Assembly: GCF_000203795.2 (NCBI RefSeq)
Contig: NW_006281099.1
Coordinates: forward strand, 2,979,774 to 3,043,773
Direction of reading: 5' to 3'
DNA: 64,000 bases
Source: Batrachochytrium dendrobatidis JAM81
Lineage: Eukaryota > Chytridiomycota > Chytridiomycetes > Rhizophydiales
Under the pieces are notes generated by a model. It saw only the letters and a list, made by a program, of their open reading frames with translations. It had not been told where the DNA came from and ran no database searches. Position 1 is the first letter of the stretch; every line of letters begins with the position of its first letter. The position numbers and the translations under genes are program-made. Positions 1 through 11,544 of this stretch are shown piece after piece.

Positions 1-172
1 ATCAAATCTGGATTTTATCACTATTGTTTATTTATAAATGACGCCATAACCCCAACTTATCAGCTTATATATTTTGTTAAACTCACTGAATTGTAATGGC
101 TGGATATAAGATCCAATCCTAACTTGTACCCTATTGGCAAAGACAAATACATCGAGTCAACACGTCGATCTG

Positions 173-1604
173 CTAATCGAATGGAAGTGGACGACGGGGA
201 AGAGCACGATGTTCAGCAAGTCCAGCAGCAATCGCACTTGGCACTCTCATTCCACAACATGTTGGATGTTCCTGACCAAATGCATGAATATGATCGTGTC
301 CGTGATCCTCAGTAGCATCGCCTTCACTAAATGCACTGCCTTTGAATGCAAGCAGCGATCCAAACAAAAAATGCTGCATGATGGGCAGTTTGGCCAGTAC
401 TTCCGCCTTGTACATTTTAATCATGCCTTGATTCACCTTGTCCCATTTCTTTACACCGCTAATATCATCAAGCATTGGCGAGTGCCAACGCAGTGAAGCG
501 GTCTTGACCTAAGTAGCAGCTTAGGGTTAGTAATCCAAACTAAGCCAGTTTATTCCAGTAACCCAACTAGATCTGACAACTTGCCGAATTGATAAACTGG
601 ATGCATGCAAAGTATATATAGTCTTTGGAGAATTCAGCAATGATATCAGGATCATGGATAGATTTTGGACGAAAGTACTTGTGATCTATACATTCAGTGG
701 TGTAAATAAGCTTTTGACCCCAACTCTAAACCCATCCGATCCAGAGCAAAAAGAATGTCATGACATTACCTGCCAGCTGTGATGATCCGAATAGAAAGGG
801 GAGAAAGTGGTAGTCATCCAGTCCCCATACACCATGCGACCCAGCAGGTTCTAACCAATAATTAAACTGCAGTGTCCGCATCACTTTGATATACTTCCAA
901 AACACTCTCAGCACCAGTGCAGGATAGTCTTCTTTTTGTACAATCCCCAACTTCTCCAAACATAGTAAAAAGGCAATAAAATGAGCCTCGTGGCCGGTTC
1001 CGTAATCAATCCGCTTTCTGTTTCCAAATGAGTGGAGTAGATAGACTGCTAGTTCGGGAATGGCAGAACTGTGGTCAGACAGAATGGGAGCAAGAAGGGT
1101 TTGAGCCTGAGAGTCGAGACGGTCGTACCAACGCTGAAAGGCAGGATTACCAAATCGAGACTTTCCTTCTTCATCAGGAGGCAAATCCACAGTCCATCCG
1201 TCCAAGGTTTCAAGGACAGATAACAGTTTGGTAATATTGGGAGACTCTGCAACAGCTGTACTCAGAGTAATGTTTCTGACAGATTGGTTGAGGTCGGTGA
1301 GAAAGTTAATAAAGTCTTGGCAGGCCGGAGAAGTCTGGAATCTCTCCAAATCCTCCTTTGTAAGGATGGCTCGACGAGGAAGAGCATCACTGGGGATATC
1401 TTCAGTCTGAGCAGCAATACTAGTGGTGTGAGAGCAACCTGCTGAGTGAGTGTGACTAGAGTCTGTTTGAGAGCAATGTTCATGTTTAGATTTGATTAGT
1501 TTGGCTGGTGGTTCAGTGACATCAGTAATATTAGATTCTGGCAGTTCAGCAGTGGAAATAGATGATCCAAAAGAGACTGTTTCACTCCCATCTGTGCTCA
1601 TCAT
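173..1604 (-). CDS. PTPA: Serine/threonine phosphatase 2A activator (PTPA / Rrd family)
   Basis: Peptidyl-prolyl isomerase-like activator that promotes folding and metal loading of the PP2A catalytic subunit. Three exons on the minus strand, 1604-770, 685-585 and 508-173, join in phase to about 423 aa. Family motifs seen: a G-S-S-Q-L block at the end of exon 1, then KVNQGMIKMYKAEVL, a QHFLFGSLL segment and GMRVPSAIAA near the C terminus. The first ~90 residues are a Ser/Thr/His-rich extension unlike the core. Intron 1 is GT-AG (84 bp). Intron 2 only closes the frame if it uses a GC donor (gcaagt at 584) and AG at 509-510; the resulting junction (FINS/VKT) matches the family pattern FI..VKTG. 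Identity is firm; the start could lie at a later Met. Confidence 0.93.
509..584 (-). other. GC-AG intron of PTPA
   Basis: The donor reads gcaagt after TCG and the acceptor is ttag. The nearby GT alternative at 579-580 leaves the following exon out of frame by one base, whereas the GC donor gives exact phase and a family-consistent protein junction. Confidence 0.7.
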
Positions 1605-2488
1605 TGTTGTGAATGCCTTTCAGCTGATGAGTTGAGTGTAGAAACTTGCAAAGTTGAAAAGATTTGCAAATGCAATAAACAGTCCAACGATTCCCGATAG
1701 AAAGCTGTATGAATCTAAAATCGATCCATTTGATCTTGGTACAATGTCATGTTGTGTAGACTGCATAGTTTGAATGGTTTCGCTGCAGTTGAATCGGTAG
1801 ATGAAATCTAGTTTTATTTGATTCAAATGATACAAGACTACGGTATCCGTGCATTTTGTTATACTCGATCTATTGAGAGTTTTGTGATGGTCGCCATGTA
1901 TAATGAAATAAACACTGTTTGGATATATTACCGTGTTTTTAGATGCATTCTTGACACATTGATTTAGTGTATTTTCAGGATACTGTTTTAAAACTGACCC
2001 GCCTTGCAGATACTCTAAAGGCGAGATGCGAAAGCTGTTTGCAATACATCTACTAATTTATATCTGGCTAAGATTAGCACTGGTATGATGGCAGTCATTC
2101 GTTTGTTTGCTGTCAAATTCTTTTTAGCTATCCTGACAAGAAACCAAGTATTTTAACAATGTGCAGTAAATACTGTCAAATTGTTGGAGTAATTCAAGTC
2201 TACTAAGCCAGTGTTGTTGGAATAACCGATATTCTTGGCATTCATTATTCCAGTCGATCTGAACACTTGTCTAGTCTGAAATTTCCAATCACGTCGAGAC
2301 CAGTAGAAAAGATATGCCGTCAAAAGTAAAACCCCCGATTTGATACTTTTTAGAGTACGAATGAATAGTCACTGTTTATTGGTCAAGTATAGATTCGTTT
2401 CAAGGGTAAATAATAGAGTCGACTCAGCTGCGCTTGAATGATTTGCCACTATAATAGACGAGGTATATTTAAATTAATACAAAAAGTC
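1605..2488. other. Intergenic region, PTPA promoter side / ARPC2 3' side
   Basis: AT-rich DNA between the start of PTPA and the end of ARPC2, both on the minus strand. The only ORF of note (1620-1835, minus, 71 codons, one hydrophobic stretch) sits directly in front of PTPA and is probably 5' leader or promoter. I see no RNA gene or clear repeat. Confidence 0.5.
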
Positions 2489-4049
2489 TCATTTTTCAAC
2501 AGGTAAATGATATTTAGATCTTTGGTGATTTAGTTGGTCATACCTTGCAGTCTTCTTTTCTTTTTGATCGTCAGGTTTTTCAGGCTTTGCACGGTTCAGT
2601 ACCTTTAGGAAGTTGTCGACGCGTGCACGCATACGAGAGTGCATGTATGCCTTGGACGCCTTGATGTGGAAATGAAAGTAGTCTCGGAATAGCTGGATGC
2701 GAGAAATTGCATCATATGCATTGGCACCATGAAAGTGTCGAGGAAACAAGACTAGATTCAAGCAAGTGTCAGCACAAGCTGCTCCAACTATACTTGGTTA
2801 TACCCAACGGTTCAAGTCTTACCAAATGTGACGTATCCCACAGTGTTGGAGTCTTTGAGTCCGCTCACACCACGAAGTTCTAGAGGAGGTTCCCGAGCGC
2901 TGTATAGCACCTGTGGTGCATTTTGGATGGATGGCTGACGACGAGCATCAACAAATTCTTGCAAGAATACCTTGCCGTAAATCTTGTCTGTTTCATCCTT
3001 GAATTCTGTAGAGAAGATAACAGTTACACGATCAGGAAGAGCCTTTACGTAGATGGCTTCGTCGTCACGATAGTGGATAGCCATGAGTTCAGATTCACGA
3101 CCCTCTTGTTGTGCAACAAATGCAGCTTCAAATGCAGCTGCCATGATGTTTCTTTTGAGAAGGGAGATGGCCCTGATCAATGGCTCTAAAATAGACAAGA
3201 GGTTATATCCATATTCAAAGTAATTCAAAGCATCTACATAGTATGGACTTTACAGGATAGCCGATACGATAGAATATTATTAAAATGACAAACAGAGGCA
3301 TTCAAGCATATCTTTACCACGGTCAGTAGGCAATGTTGTCAAGTCAATCGTCAACGACACATCGTATCCGGGTTCAGTAGATCCGCCGAAATACTGGCCG
3401 TACTCTCGCTTTAGAATTGAAGCAGCACCATATCTCTCCAGCTCGGCATAGCATCGGATAGCAACTGAGATAAGCAGTACGGTTTTAGACTCGGGTGTAG
3501 AGATGCGATAGATAACACCATCAAAGTCGGCCAATGTAATCTGGCATCTCTCTGGATCGCTGCATGAATAAAGTAGTCAAGTATTAGATGCATACATCAA
3601 CAGGACTAATAAAGATGCTTTTGGGAGGTAAAATCATGTATGCTTGAGCAGTATTGGAAGCAATAAGGAAATAGAATACAAGCATATGGCTGTATCCACC
3701 GATGCATTCTCGACCATCTAATAATAGTATGGATTGCATGAGATAATGCTACCGCCATCATCTGGACAAATGCAAACCAGCAGTGAATAAATACTGTTGA
3801 TAGACACTGTAGCCCTTGTTTAACTAGCCATCTAATGAATGGTAATAAACCAGCAGTCCATCTAAAGAGTTTTTTGGATGGTGAGCCTTGATTGTAGTGA
3901 GTCTATTCATTTGACTAGAGTGGAATATAGGACAGCAGTTCTATTGCTCTTCTCAACTCCTGAGTAGTACAAGACTAGTGCACCTGCCTGTTGAGTTTCT
4001 CACGGATAGTTTCTTCCAGGATCTTGCTATGCGGTTCCAGCAGAATCAT
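2489..4049 (-). CDS. ARPC2: Arp2/3 complex subunit 2 (p34-Arc)
   Basis: Scaffold subunit of the Arp2/3 actin-nucleating complex that contacts the mother filament. Exons on the minus strand: 4049-3988, 3559-3318, 3185-2823 and 2751-2489, joining in phase to 309 aa (animal p34 is about 300). Recognised blocks: N-terminal MILLEPHSKILEETI, ADFDGVIYRI, HYRDDEAIYV, DRVTVIFST, QVLYSAREPPLEL, VLFPRHFHG and the C-terminal helix with KASKAYMHSRMRARVDNFLKV. The first intron is long (428 bp) and needs a GC donor (AG/gcaggt); a GT four bases on gives the wrong phase. The other introns are ordinary GT-AG of 71-132 bp. Identity is very strong; the exon 1 donor is the least certain point. Confidence 0.95.
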
Positions 4050-4168
4050 GGTTTCTTGTTGGCCAAGTTGAAACTCAATTCGCGCAATGATCTTCACCTC
4101 ACAATCCAACTGTCGAATCTGACCATTTTCTAATATACCAAACCAGTTCATTTATAAACTTCATTCTC

Positions 4169-7100
4169 TCACGACCAAACATCTTCAAAGTAGCGACCGC
4201 TGGTCTTGATATCCTTGAGCCATTGCTTGCCTCCCTCTTCTGCCATTCCTCCTGTCTTCTCTGCAATCGTGCCAAGTGCTTTCGATACATCATGTGCCAT
4301 GTACTTTGCATCACTATTTCACAAAACACCATCATATAAGTACTTTGTAGTTTAAAAGCATAATTTACAATCAAATAGTCTTTTGGATAATCAAAAACTC
4401 ACCCACAGATGTAAAAATACCCACGTCGAGTATACAGCAAATCCCAGATTTCATCACTGTGTTGGGCCAACAGATGCTGCACATAGACCTTTTGTGCAGT
4501 ATCTCGCGAATAGGCAGTGTGGATACGTAAATCAATCTTTAGATTCTCAGTCTTGCACATTTGTTGCAGTTTTGCAAATTCTTCATGATACAGATCATCT
4601 TCTGCCTTGCGACGACAGCCATTAAAAAGCCATGTAGAACCAACCACTTTGCCTTGCTTGGCTGCCAAAACTCGTTCGATAACAAAGGCACGAAAAGGTG
4701 CTACGCCTGTACCTGGCCCAACCATCATCACCGGTGTAGTTGTATCGGCAGGAAGGCGAAACGTGGATGTGCGGATGCAAATGGGCAAGTAATGGGTAGG
4801 AACACTGCAGTGCTTGTCTGTATCTGCAAACGAATCAATGTTTGTATCACCAATGATTCCTGACAGATGCTTACGTTGCAGACACGATGTGGCCAAACCT
4901 TCCTTTACTACCACCTTTGATTTTTGCTTGCTATCAGACAGTGCAGGGGCTGATGCGATTGCATACCTTACAAGTACTGCAGTGATGGTCAACTTTTCAG
5001 GAGTTTCAGCAGATGAGGAAGAGATTGAGTAATATCGAACTGCAACTCGAGATAGCAGCTCAAAAAGAACAACTCCGAGAGGAACCTGGTAACCATTAGT
5101 TGGATAAATACTTAATGTGATGGACCCTTTTAATTAAATTGCATAGTTTGCTTACCTTGACTGACTTGAATTCTTCGAGAATTTCTGCAAGATTTTTGCA
5201 TCCATTTTGCACAATATCGACGTACTTTTGACGATCCTCAGAGAGTTCAAACAGTCGCTGCTTTTCGGATTCATCAGAAGCATACTTGCCTAGTGTTTCA
5301 AGGTGGTATTGTTTTAAAACTTCAGATAGATCAAGATAGTATGTGAATGCTGCACGAAGTGTACATGGTAGTGGAAAAGGCTTTTTGGTATTCTGCAACG
5401 GATTGTTGGGATGTGGTATAAGATCAATCACACGGTCAAGATCTTTTATATCCAAAGCAGCTGCAAGACGATTCACGGTCACTGGATTGTTGTCTGCCCA
5501 TACACCAACATGATCACCAGTGTGGTACACCAATCCAGACCCAGTAAGATCAAATTCCATATGATAGCATTCACGTTGGATAGATATTTTGGATCCCGAT
5601 ACAGTCCAAAACGGTGGATTATCAGTAGTCATCTGTTTGCCGGAAAATTCAATTGTATCATATGCTTTGTGAAAAAGCGTTTTGCTGGCTACAATTCTGC
5701 TGTAAAAAGGATGTTTAGCATCAAACACAGTTGCAGGTTTGTTTTCTTTATATACTTGGTTGAAAAGAATTTCGAATCCATCAAGATCGCTGCCACTAGG
5801 AGTCCATGTACGAACATGTGATGCCGAGTGCTCACCAGAGAAAACGGATTCGGCATCAGGTACACTGACAACATCAAATACAGGAACATGAGGGCAATCA
5901 CGCATGCTTTTTGAAGATGTAGCATTGACTCCGTAGTATTTCGCTATTGCAGCTATCATGTTTGACTTCCAAGCCAAAAAATCTTCTTCAAGACTATGAA
6001 TATTCAAGCAAATAAAATACAAAATAAGTTGAGCAGAGCATCAGTTACAGAAATATTTTGGAATCAGTCAATCAAATGTCGATTAAACAATCCACCTTTT
6101 ATCATCATCTCCTTCACCACGCTCTCCGACACGCATACCTCCAAGTTTCGTTATTCGTTTATCAATACGGCGGCCAATAGCATTGTAATGTTCGTATGTT
6201 TTGTTTCCAAGAGCAAACACGAAATAGCCAAGCCCGGCCAATGCTTGCGACTCGACCATGGCGTCTTCCTCGTCAGTCTCAGTGTCATCCAAGCCAATAC
6301 CTTTTCCACTCATCAGCCATGTGTAAAAGTCGGCTGCATTGTCAGTAGGTTCACCCTCACCATAACTATCATTACACGAAAGGTTTCCGGTCAAAAATAA
6401 TACAGTTAGAACTGAGGCAGAAATCTTTGCAGGTGGAGTAAATCAGTATAGCAGGGTCTACAACTCTAGAAAAATTCTTGCAACATTTACATGAACAGCT
6501 AGAAAGATGCATAAACATACGTGGAAAAAAAAAATCCAAACAGGTCTTTATGACCATCGGATCTCCAATTTGCCAGCTCGGACAAATCATATTCTTCTGG
6601 GTCACAAATCAACGCGGAGATTCCAAGAGCATCCGATGCTTCCTTGACAAAACGAGTGGCAAGATCTTCAGCTGTACCCGTTTGTGATCCAAAAATCACA
6701 AACAAGCGGCCGTTACCATTAGTAAGTGCAGATGCCTCTTTTATGAGAGACTTCTTTGATGACGAGGCTGGCGTTGCTTTATCAAGGCTAGACTCATTTT
6801 AAAATTTAGCAAGGACACAATCGCTGGGTTTAGTATACAAGATCAATACTTTTGTGGTTTGATGGAATGGCCAACAGCCATCAAGTTAAAATATATTATA
6901 TTCATGCTATCTAACAAAGTACATTCGAGTAAAGAGCATTCAAAGCATTCCTTTGCCGGTACACACCACTCATACATTGAGAATAAAGGTAGTCAAACAA
7001 CCCACCTCATAGTGCCAGTAGTGGGAGGTGCAGCTTTGCCATTTACGCTGGAAGGAGTCTTGTCTGCATTATCAAACAAGCCAAATACAGAGCAGCCATT

Positions 7101-7181
7101 TCGCCAGGCAAAGAAGCCGGCAGTCAGGACAGCAATTGAGGCAAGAATGACAAGGTCGGCCATATCCATTCCATTTTCCAT
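4169..7181 (-). CDS. POR: NADPH-cytochrome P450 reductase
   Basis: Di-flavin enzyme of the ER membrane passing electrons from NADPH through FAD and FMN to cytochrome P450s and squalene monooxygenase. Six exons on the minus strand: 7181-7006, 6787-6521, 6365-6096, 5993-5156, 5085-4403 and 4313-4169, in phase, 792 aa. N-terminal anchor DLVILASIAVLTAGFFAW; FMN domain with GSQTGTAE (about residue 90) and STYGEGEPTDNA (about 150), the latter split by a 155-bp intron; FAD motif RYYS at 534-537; NADPH-binding GPGTGVAPFRAF near 642; C-terminal EDVWS with the conserved Trp next to last. The start ATG has A at -3 and G at +4. It is about 100 residues longer than usual, with extra sequence between the FAD motif and the NADPH domain (about 545-620) whose function I cannot judge. 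Confidence 0.95.
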
Positions 7182-7822
7182 AGTGATGACGCTTATTTTA
7201 GTAACAATTGTTTGATGTAATGCCAAGGATTGATTGCTTGAAGTTGGATTTATTTTTTACAAATCACGTTCATGTTGGCACAAGCTTCATGGATATAGAT
7301 GGATGCACGGTGTTGCAATGGTTGAATCCAGTTGCAGTTGTACTCACGTAAATCCCACTTTGTATCCTAAAATCAATGTTCTAGTTCAAGAAAAAACATT
7401 AGGAATGCAACTGTTGTTTCCATGTTGGTCAGCCCATTTCATGTTTGAATAAAGGAGAGTTTGAAGGTTGAACAAGTGGATTTATTGAAACTGGTGTGAA
7501 GATTGATTGTTTATAGAAAAATGAGCACAAGACTAATCAACTAGAAAGTCCAAAGATAATGTTGAGCATTAAATGTGATGATGCCAATCATTTCATGAGA
7601 CTGGCTGTAATTTGCTTTCACTATTTGCTAGTTGACATACAGGCAGTTCTGTAAAGTTGAACAGCAGCTAACCTGTGACTTTGAATCGACTGGTTGAATT
7701 GACAGCCTTGTAAGGCGGAGTTTCTTGACTGGTTTTCTTTTGATGGCTGTCCAGATAATTCAGATTTACAAACAGACAACTATTTAATCTCGTTGCCTAA
7801 ATATTTTAAACAGCTTATTTTT
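7182..7822. other. Divergent promoter region with repeat remnants
   Basis: Lies between the divergent POR and 393-aa genes. Words typical of the MITE-like family elsewhere in the window (ctagttcaag near 7380, catttcatgagactggc near 7588) appear here, so it probably contains an eroded copy. No gene recognised. Confidence 0.45.
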
Positions 7823-9004
7823 ATGGCATTCAAGGCAGGTCGAGAAGTAGATACAATTGAGAATAGTGTAGACTGTCGAGATGTATTTGAGCTTGTCTCG
7901 CTTGATCGGACGGCTCAATCGATGTCTCTGACCATTCCAGCCAGCTCTCGAGTATCATTTCCAATGGAGACTGAGCACTCACCATTAAGACCTGCTTCAG
8001 TGACTGCCTGGTCTGTTACTAACCGTGGTTTCATATCTCATGCATTTGAGCGCCAGTTAAGCCTAGGGGCTGCACCTGCTGCTGAAGGTACATGTCATGA
8101 TGCTATTCATACCCTTCTCGAGCCTACACCTGCTACCAATGCTTTGAATGTGACAAGTGTTGCAATGGCATCTTATTTGGATCCACTCCAGCCTATCGAA
8201 TCTAGCATTCCATCTGTTTTGCAACATCCCAAACTAGATGCTGCAAGAACTGCCCCATCGTCACCACTATTAAACAGAAGTTGCAGTCAACTACAGATCC
8301 AGAAATCCTATCCACACTATGACTCGAGAGTAGATCCGCTTCAATACACTCTGAATAAAATGGGTCTAGCCACTGCTCGTCACATTGACTATGCATCCAA
8401 CTCGATTCAAGAAACACTTTTGCTGGCCAAGGTTTTGGGATGCACTACAGTATTGCTGGGTGTGCTTGCCATGATGTATCTGCTTGTATCTGGCAATGCG
8501 GCTCTTACCCATAATTTTATAAACTATTCTGGACTGTGGCTCAGTGTCATTGTTTTAATTCTAACGTTCGTTGCTATGGTGATGCTCCATTGGCGGAATC
8601 TGGGTCTCATTATACGTCAATATAGACAGGCTCAGCCTACAACCATGATTTCCGATTCCACTGTAGCAGTGATGCCTATGAACGCGGAGAGTGAGTCTAG
8701 TAGTACCATGTTGAATGCATTTCCATTTTTACGTCGACGTACTTCCACTGTATCTGGTGCTTTACCTGATCCCCGACTTTTAGTAGCAGGCCATGTTGAC
8801 TATGGTATGCTAAGAGATCAGCTTCAACAACGCATGAATCGCACAGAGCAAGTGTTAATCCGACTTCCTGGGTGCGATGAGATGCTTGATCGACTTTCCA
8901 GTCAATGCAGATCAAGCCGTGTTTCCAAGAATGATGTACATTCTGAATCTACTATGGCTGTCTCGGATCTATCGTTACTGGTTGTAGGTGAACGGACGCT
9001 TTAA
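7823..9004 (+). CDS. Hypothetical protein with two membrane segments
   Basis: Uninterrupted 393-aa ORF from the ATG at 7823; an upstream in-frame TTG is not a plausible start. Not recognised as a known family. The N-terminal ~195 residues are Ser/Thr/Pro-rich and probably unstructured. Two hydrophobic helices follow at about 199-222 and 235-256, separated by a short polar loop, then a basic stretch (HWRNLGLIIRQYRQ). The last ~110 residues include an amphipathic, possibly coiled segment (DYGMLRDQLQQRMNRTEQVL). This suggests a hairpin membrane protein with both tails on the same side. The translated composition and long frame support coding; function unknown. Confidence 0.65.
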   Translation: MAFKAGREVDTIENSVDCRDVFELVSLDRTAQSMSLTIPASSRVSFPMETEHSPLRPASVTAWSVTNRGFISHAFERQLSLGAAPAAEGTCHDAIHTLLEPTPATNALNVTSVAMASYLDPLQPIESSIPSVLQHPKLDAARTAPSSPLLNRSCSQLQIQKSYPHYDSRVDPLQYTLNKMGLATARHIDYASNSIQETLLLAKVLGCTTVLLGVLAMMYLLVSGNAALTHNFINYSGLWLSVIVLILTFVAMVMLHWRNLGLIIRQYRQAQPTTMISDSTVAVMPMNAESESSSTMLNAFPFLRRRTSTVSGALPDPRLLVAGHVDYGMLRDQLQQRMNRTEQVLIRLPGCDEMLDRLSSQCRSSRVSKNDVHSESTMAVSDLSLLVVGERTL

Positions 9005-9154
9005 GTTGGTTTATGGCTGCAGTTTTTGTATTACCTTTTATGGCTATTTTGATAATAAATGCAGTTGAAAGTGTACTTTTAGGATGAGTGTTGTAAATGG
9101 CATTTGAAGTCGCAAGCGAGATGTCCAACTTGCCATAAAAATTATATTCCTAGA

Positions 9155-10365
9155 ATGTCGTCTGTAGCTGCATATCGCAACCTGTTTATCATTACTGGTG
9201 CATCCAAAGGGTTTGGAAAGAGTATTGCTCTTGCATTGGCAGATTCTCCATTACTGACTGCCCAGCCAACGGATGTTTTACTTGTTGCTCGCAATCTTGT
9301 CGAGTTGAATGATGTCAAGGCTGCTGTTGAACAAGTAGGTTATATTTGTATTGCTGCATGAGTTTATTATAGATGGAATGGTTCAAGTATATATAGGCAC
9401 TATGTATCCCACCTGTTTAGAGATTATTCTTACATTAGTTTGTGAGCTGTTTTATCGCCATCATCTGCCATGGGATTTCAAAAAAACTGCAATATCATTG
9501 TAAATATGGACATTTATATAACACATCTCGATGAATAGATATTTCAAGAAGCTCATGTTGCACCAAGACACAGTCTATCTGTCCATGTTTGTACAGAGGA
9601 CTTTTCCTCGAACGATATGGATGTCGTTAGCCAACGTATTATTTCTCGTTCAGCAATGCAGTCTCCATTAGCATATACTACTGCAGTGCTGTTCAATAAT
9701 GCTGGTACGCTAGGCACTCTGTCTCGTATTCGTGATCAGACTATATCGGATATGCGTAAAAGTATTGATGTGAATCTAATGGCTCCATTGGTGCTGAGTG
9801 CTGCATTTTTGAAGCAATTTGCAGACTGCTCCAAACTGATCCTGGTGAATGTATCATCCCTTGCAGCGTGAGTGGTTTGTAGGTTAGATTTCATGAATGT
9901 AAAGTTTGGATCTGTAGTAAATCGAGTGATTTAATATGCTGTAGAATCCAACCATTTGATACCTGGGGAGTCTATTCGAGCATCAAGGCGGCCCGAGACA
10001 TGTTTCATCAAGTGATTGCAGTTGAAGAAGCCAATATTGATGCAGAAGAAGCATTGTCAAAACGCACTACCAGTCCATGCTCAAAGGATACTCAAGACAC
10101 TCAAGCACCTCTCAAGTCTGCTAGAGTTCGTGTTCTAAACTATGCACCTGGACCCATGGATACTGACATGCAGACTCGCATTCGAAATGAGATGCCAGAG
10201 ATAGAGTTGAAGCAAGCATACGTCAAGATGCATGACCAAGGACAACTTGTGGATCCCAACGACTCTGCTAGTGTACTAATGTCACTGCTTGAGAGTGATG
10301 ACTACATCAATGGCTCACATATCGACTATTATGATGTACAAAACACAGAACTCTCCAAAAAATAA
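9155..10365 (+). CDS. SPR: Sepiapterin reductase-like short-chain dehydrogenase
   Basis: NADPH-dependent SDR of the sepiapterin reductase type, last step of tetrahydrobiopterin synthesis in animals; the substrate in this fungus is inferred, not shown. Three exons, 9155-9334, 9539-9867 and 9945-10365, join in phase to 309 aa. Rossmann motif TGASKGFG at residues 14-21, FNNAG, Ser in VNVSSLAA near 165, catalytic YSSIK (Tyr180, Lys184). The segment RVLNYAPGPMDTDMQ and the C-terminal end of the fold (LVDP..SA..LMSLLE....NGSHIDYYDV) match sepiapterin reductases better than generic SDRs. A ~30-residue acidic insert follows the catalytic helix. The start at 9155 is the first in-frame ATG. Confidence 0.88.
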
Positions 10366-10439
10366 AAACCAAATGACAAGAGGTTTGATGAATAAAAATG
10401 CTTTATTGAGTTTCTTCTTAATTAAATAAGGGCAAGAGA

Positions 10440-10641
10440 TCAGCACGAGCACTCGGCGTCACCTCCAGATAGTGCAATAGGAGGGACACCTGTGCTCGGC
10501 GAGGCGTTGCAAGCAACTAACCAAGCTCTGCGAACCATCAAAAATAAGTTTGACAACAATCGGAGCGAACTCCGAGTTTCAGTTGTCACACTGAAAAGAA
10601 CAGATACTACACTTGATCTTAGCCAAAAGGCCTGAGAGGAT
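10440..10641 (-). ncRNA. U2: U2 spliceosomal snRNA
   Basis: On the minus strand the 5' end (10641) reads ATCCTCTCAGGCCTTTTGGC, followed by TAAGATCAAGTGTAGTATCTG, which holds the branch-point-pairing GTAGTA and the U2/U6 helix regions. Downstream are a GC hairpin (ACTCGGAG..CTCCGA), an Sm-like site (ATTTTTG, near 10535) and a 3' stem-loop with the conserved TTGCACTATCTGGAGGTGAC block. Length of about 200 nt fits fungal U2. The 5' end is well defined by conservation; the 3' end is approximate. Confidence 0.93.
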
Positions 10642-11046
10642 GCCGGAAAAACATTTCGCTGATCAAAGGCTGTATTTATATTATTTTGGCGGTCGCGGCA
10701 AAAAGGGACATTGTTATCTGCAAGTAGTTGTGGGATTTATTTTTGCATTTATGCAAAACAAAATAAAACAAGATGCCAAATACAAACAACCTCATGGAGT
10801 AATAACTCTCATCACATTTGCTGGACAAGACTGCATTCTTTAGTTGGCTAGTCTGCTCATTTTTGTATAGAAAACCAGCTACTATTCAAAGCAGCATTCA
10901 CATCTCTTTAACCTCCAACTCTTCTCCCATCCAAATTAGACATTGAGTAATTGGATGAAAACGACTGTTACATTTCTGAGACATGTTGAACTAGACTGCA
11001 AACGTATTCAAGTTTGAGAATAGCCGAATTGAATATCTAAATTGTA

Positions 11047-11102
11047 ATGCATGAATTGGATGATTATAGAATGCATGAATTGGGTGATTATAGAATGCAT
11101 GA
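11047..11102 (+). repeat. 24-bp tandem repeat, about 2.3 copies
   Basis: The unit atgcatgaattggRtgatta plus taga occurs at 11047 and 11071 with one difference (a/g), and a third partial unit starts at 11095. Confidence 0.85.
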
Positions 11103-11104
11103 CT

Positions 11105-11286
11105 GCCAAACAAGGACAATTCCAGTTCAAAAACTACAGTTTAATTTTGTATGACATTGTGTTTATTGAATCAAGTATCTAACAGGAAAGCACAACGAAC
11201 ATCTAATCATTTATTTTAAAGCAATATGGTAGTTGATGCAAGATAAACACAAGTGATCCATTTTACATGAATACGGTTGTAAATAA
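11105..11286 (+). repeat. Partial MITE-like element
   Basis: Ends with cattttacatgaatacggt followed by tgtaaataag, the terminal signature shared with the copies at 30.9, 33.6 and 40.0 kb. Internal words (aggaaagcacaac, atctaatcattt) also match the family. The left terminus is missing. Confidence 0.55.
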
Positions 11287-11361
11287 GCCAAGGGGCGAAG
11301 CAGACCAGCTGTGGCAGAAAAAATAGTATGGAGTAAAATATGGGTCGAATTGCAAACAATC

Positions 11362-11399
11362 GAAACTTGCAGAACACTGTAGAAGATTCAAGTAGATTC
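11362..11399 (+). promoter_or_regulatory. Eight-unit heat-shock element upstream of HSP70
   Basis: Alternating 3-bp units in an exact 5-bp register starting at 11362: GAA, TTG, GAA, CTG, GAA, TTC, GTA, TTC. Five units fit the nGAAn/nTTCn consensus perfectly, two have one mismatch and CTG has two. The array ends 145 bp before the HSP70 ATG. This is the binding-site format of trimeric heat shock factor (Hsf1). Confidence 0.8.
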
Positions 11400-11544
11400 T
11401 TGCTTATGAGAATAAAAATAATGCAAAGGGCGGCGAATATTTTGATTATTTTTTCAGCAACCAGCGAGACTCACGCACAACAAAAAGCGACTGAATTTCC
11501 CTTTTTTTCTTTACTACCTTTTTACATTTGTTCTAATCGCAATC

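Larger units (their letters stand above)
10642..11361. other. Intergenic region between U2 and HSP70
   Basis: Contains the upstream (promoter) side of the minus-strand U2 gene, a short 24-bp tandem repeat at 11047-11102 and a partial MITE-like element ending near 11284. No protein gene supported. Confidence 0.5.

Noticed and set aside
1620..1835. 71-codon hydrophobic ORF upstream of PTPA
   Set aside because: Same strand and immediately before PTPA, short, no recognised family; more likely leader or promoter.
6366..6520. Apparent loss of the FMN-loop motif in P450 reductase
   Set aside because: A gtatgt donor at 6520 and gatag acceptor at 6366 join S-T with Y-G-E-G in phase; it is an ordinary intron.
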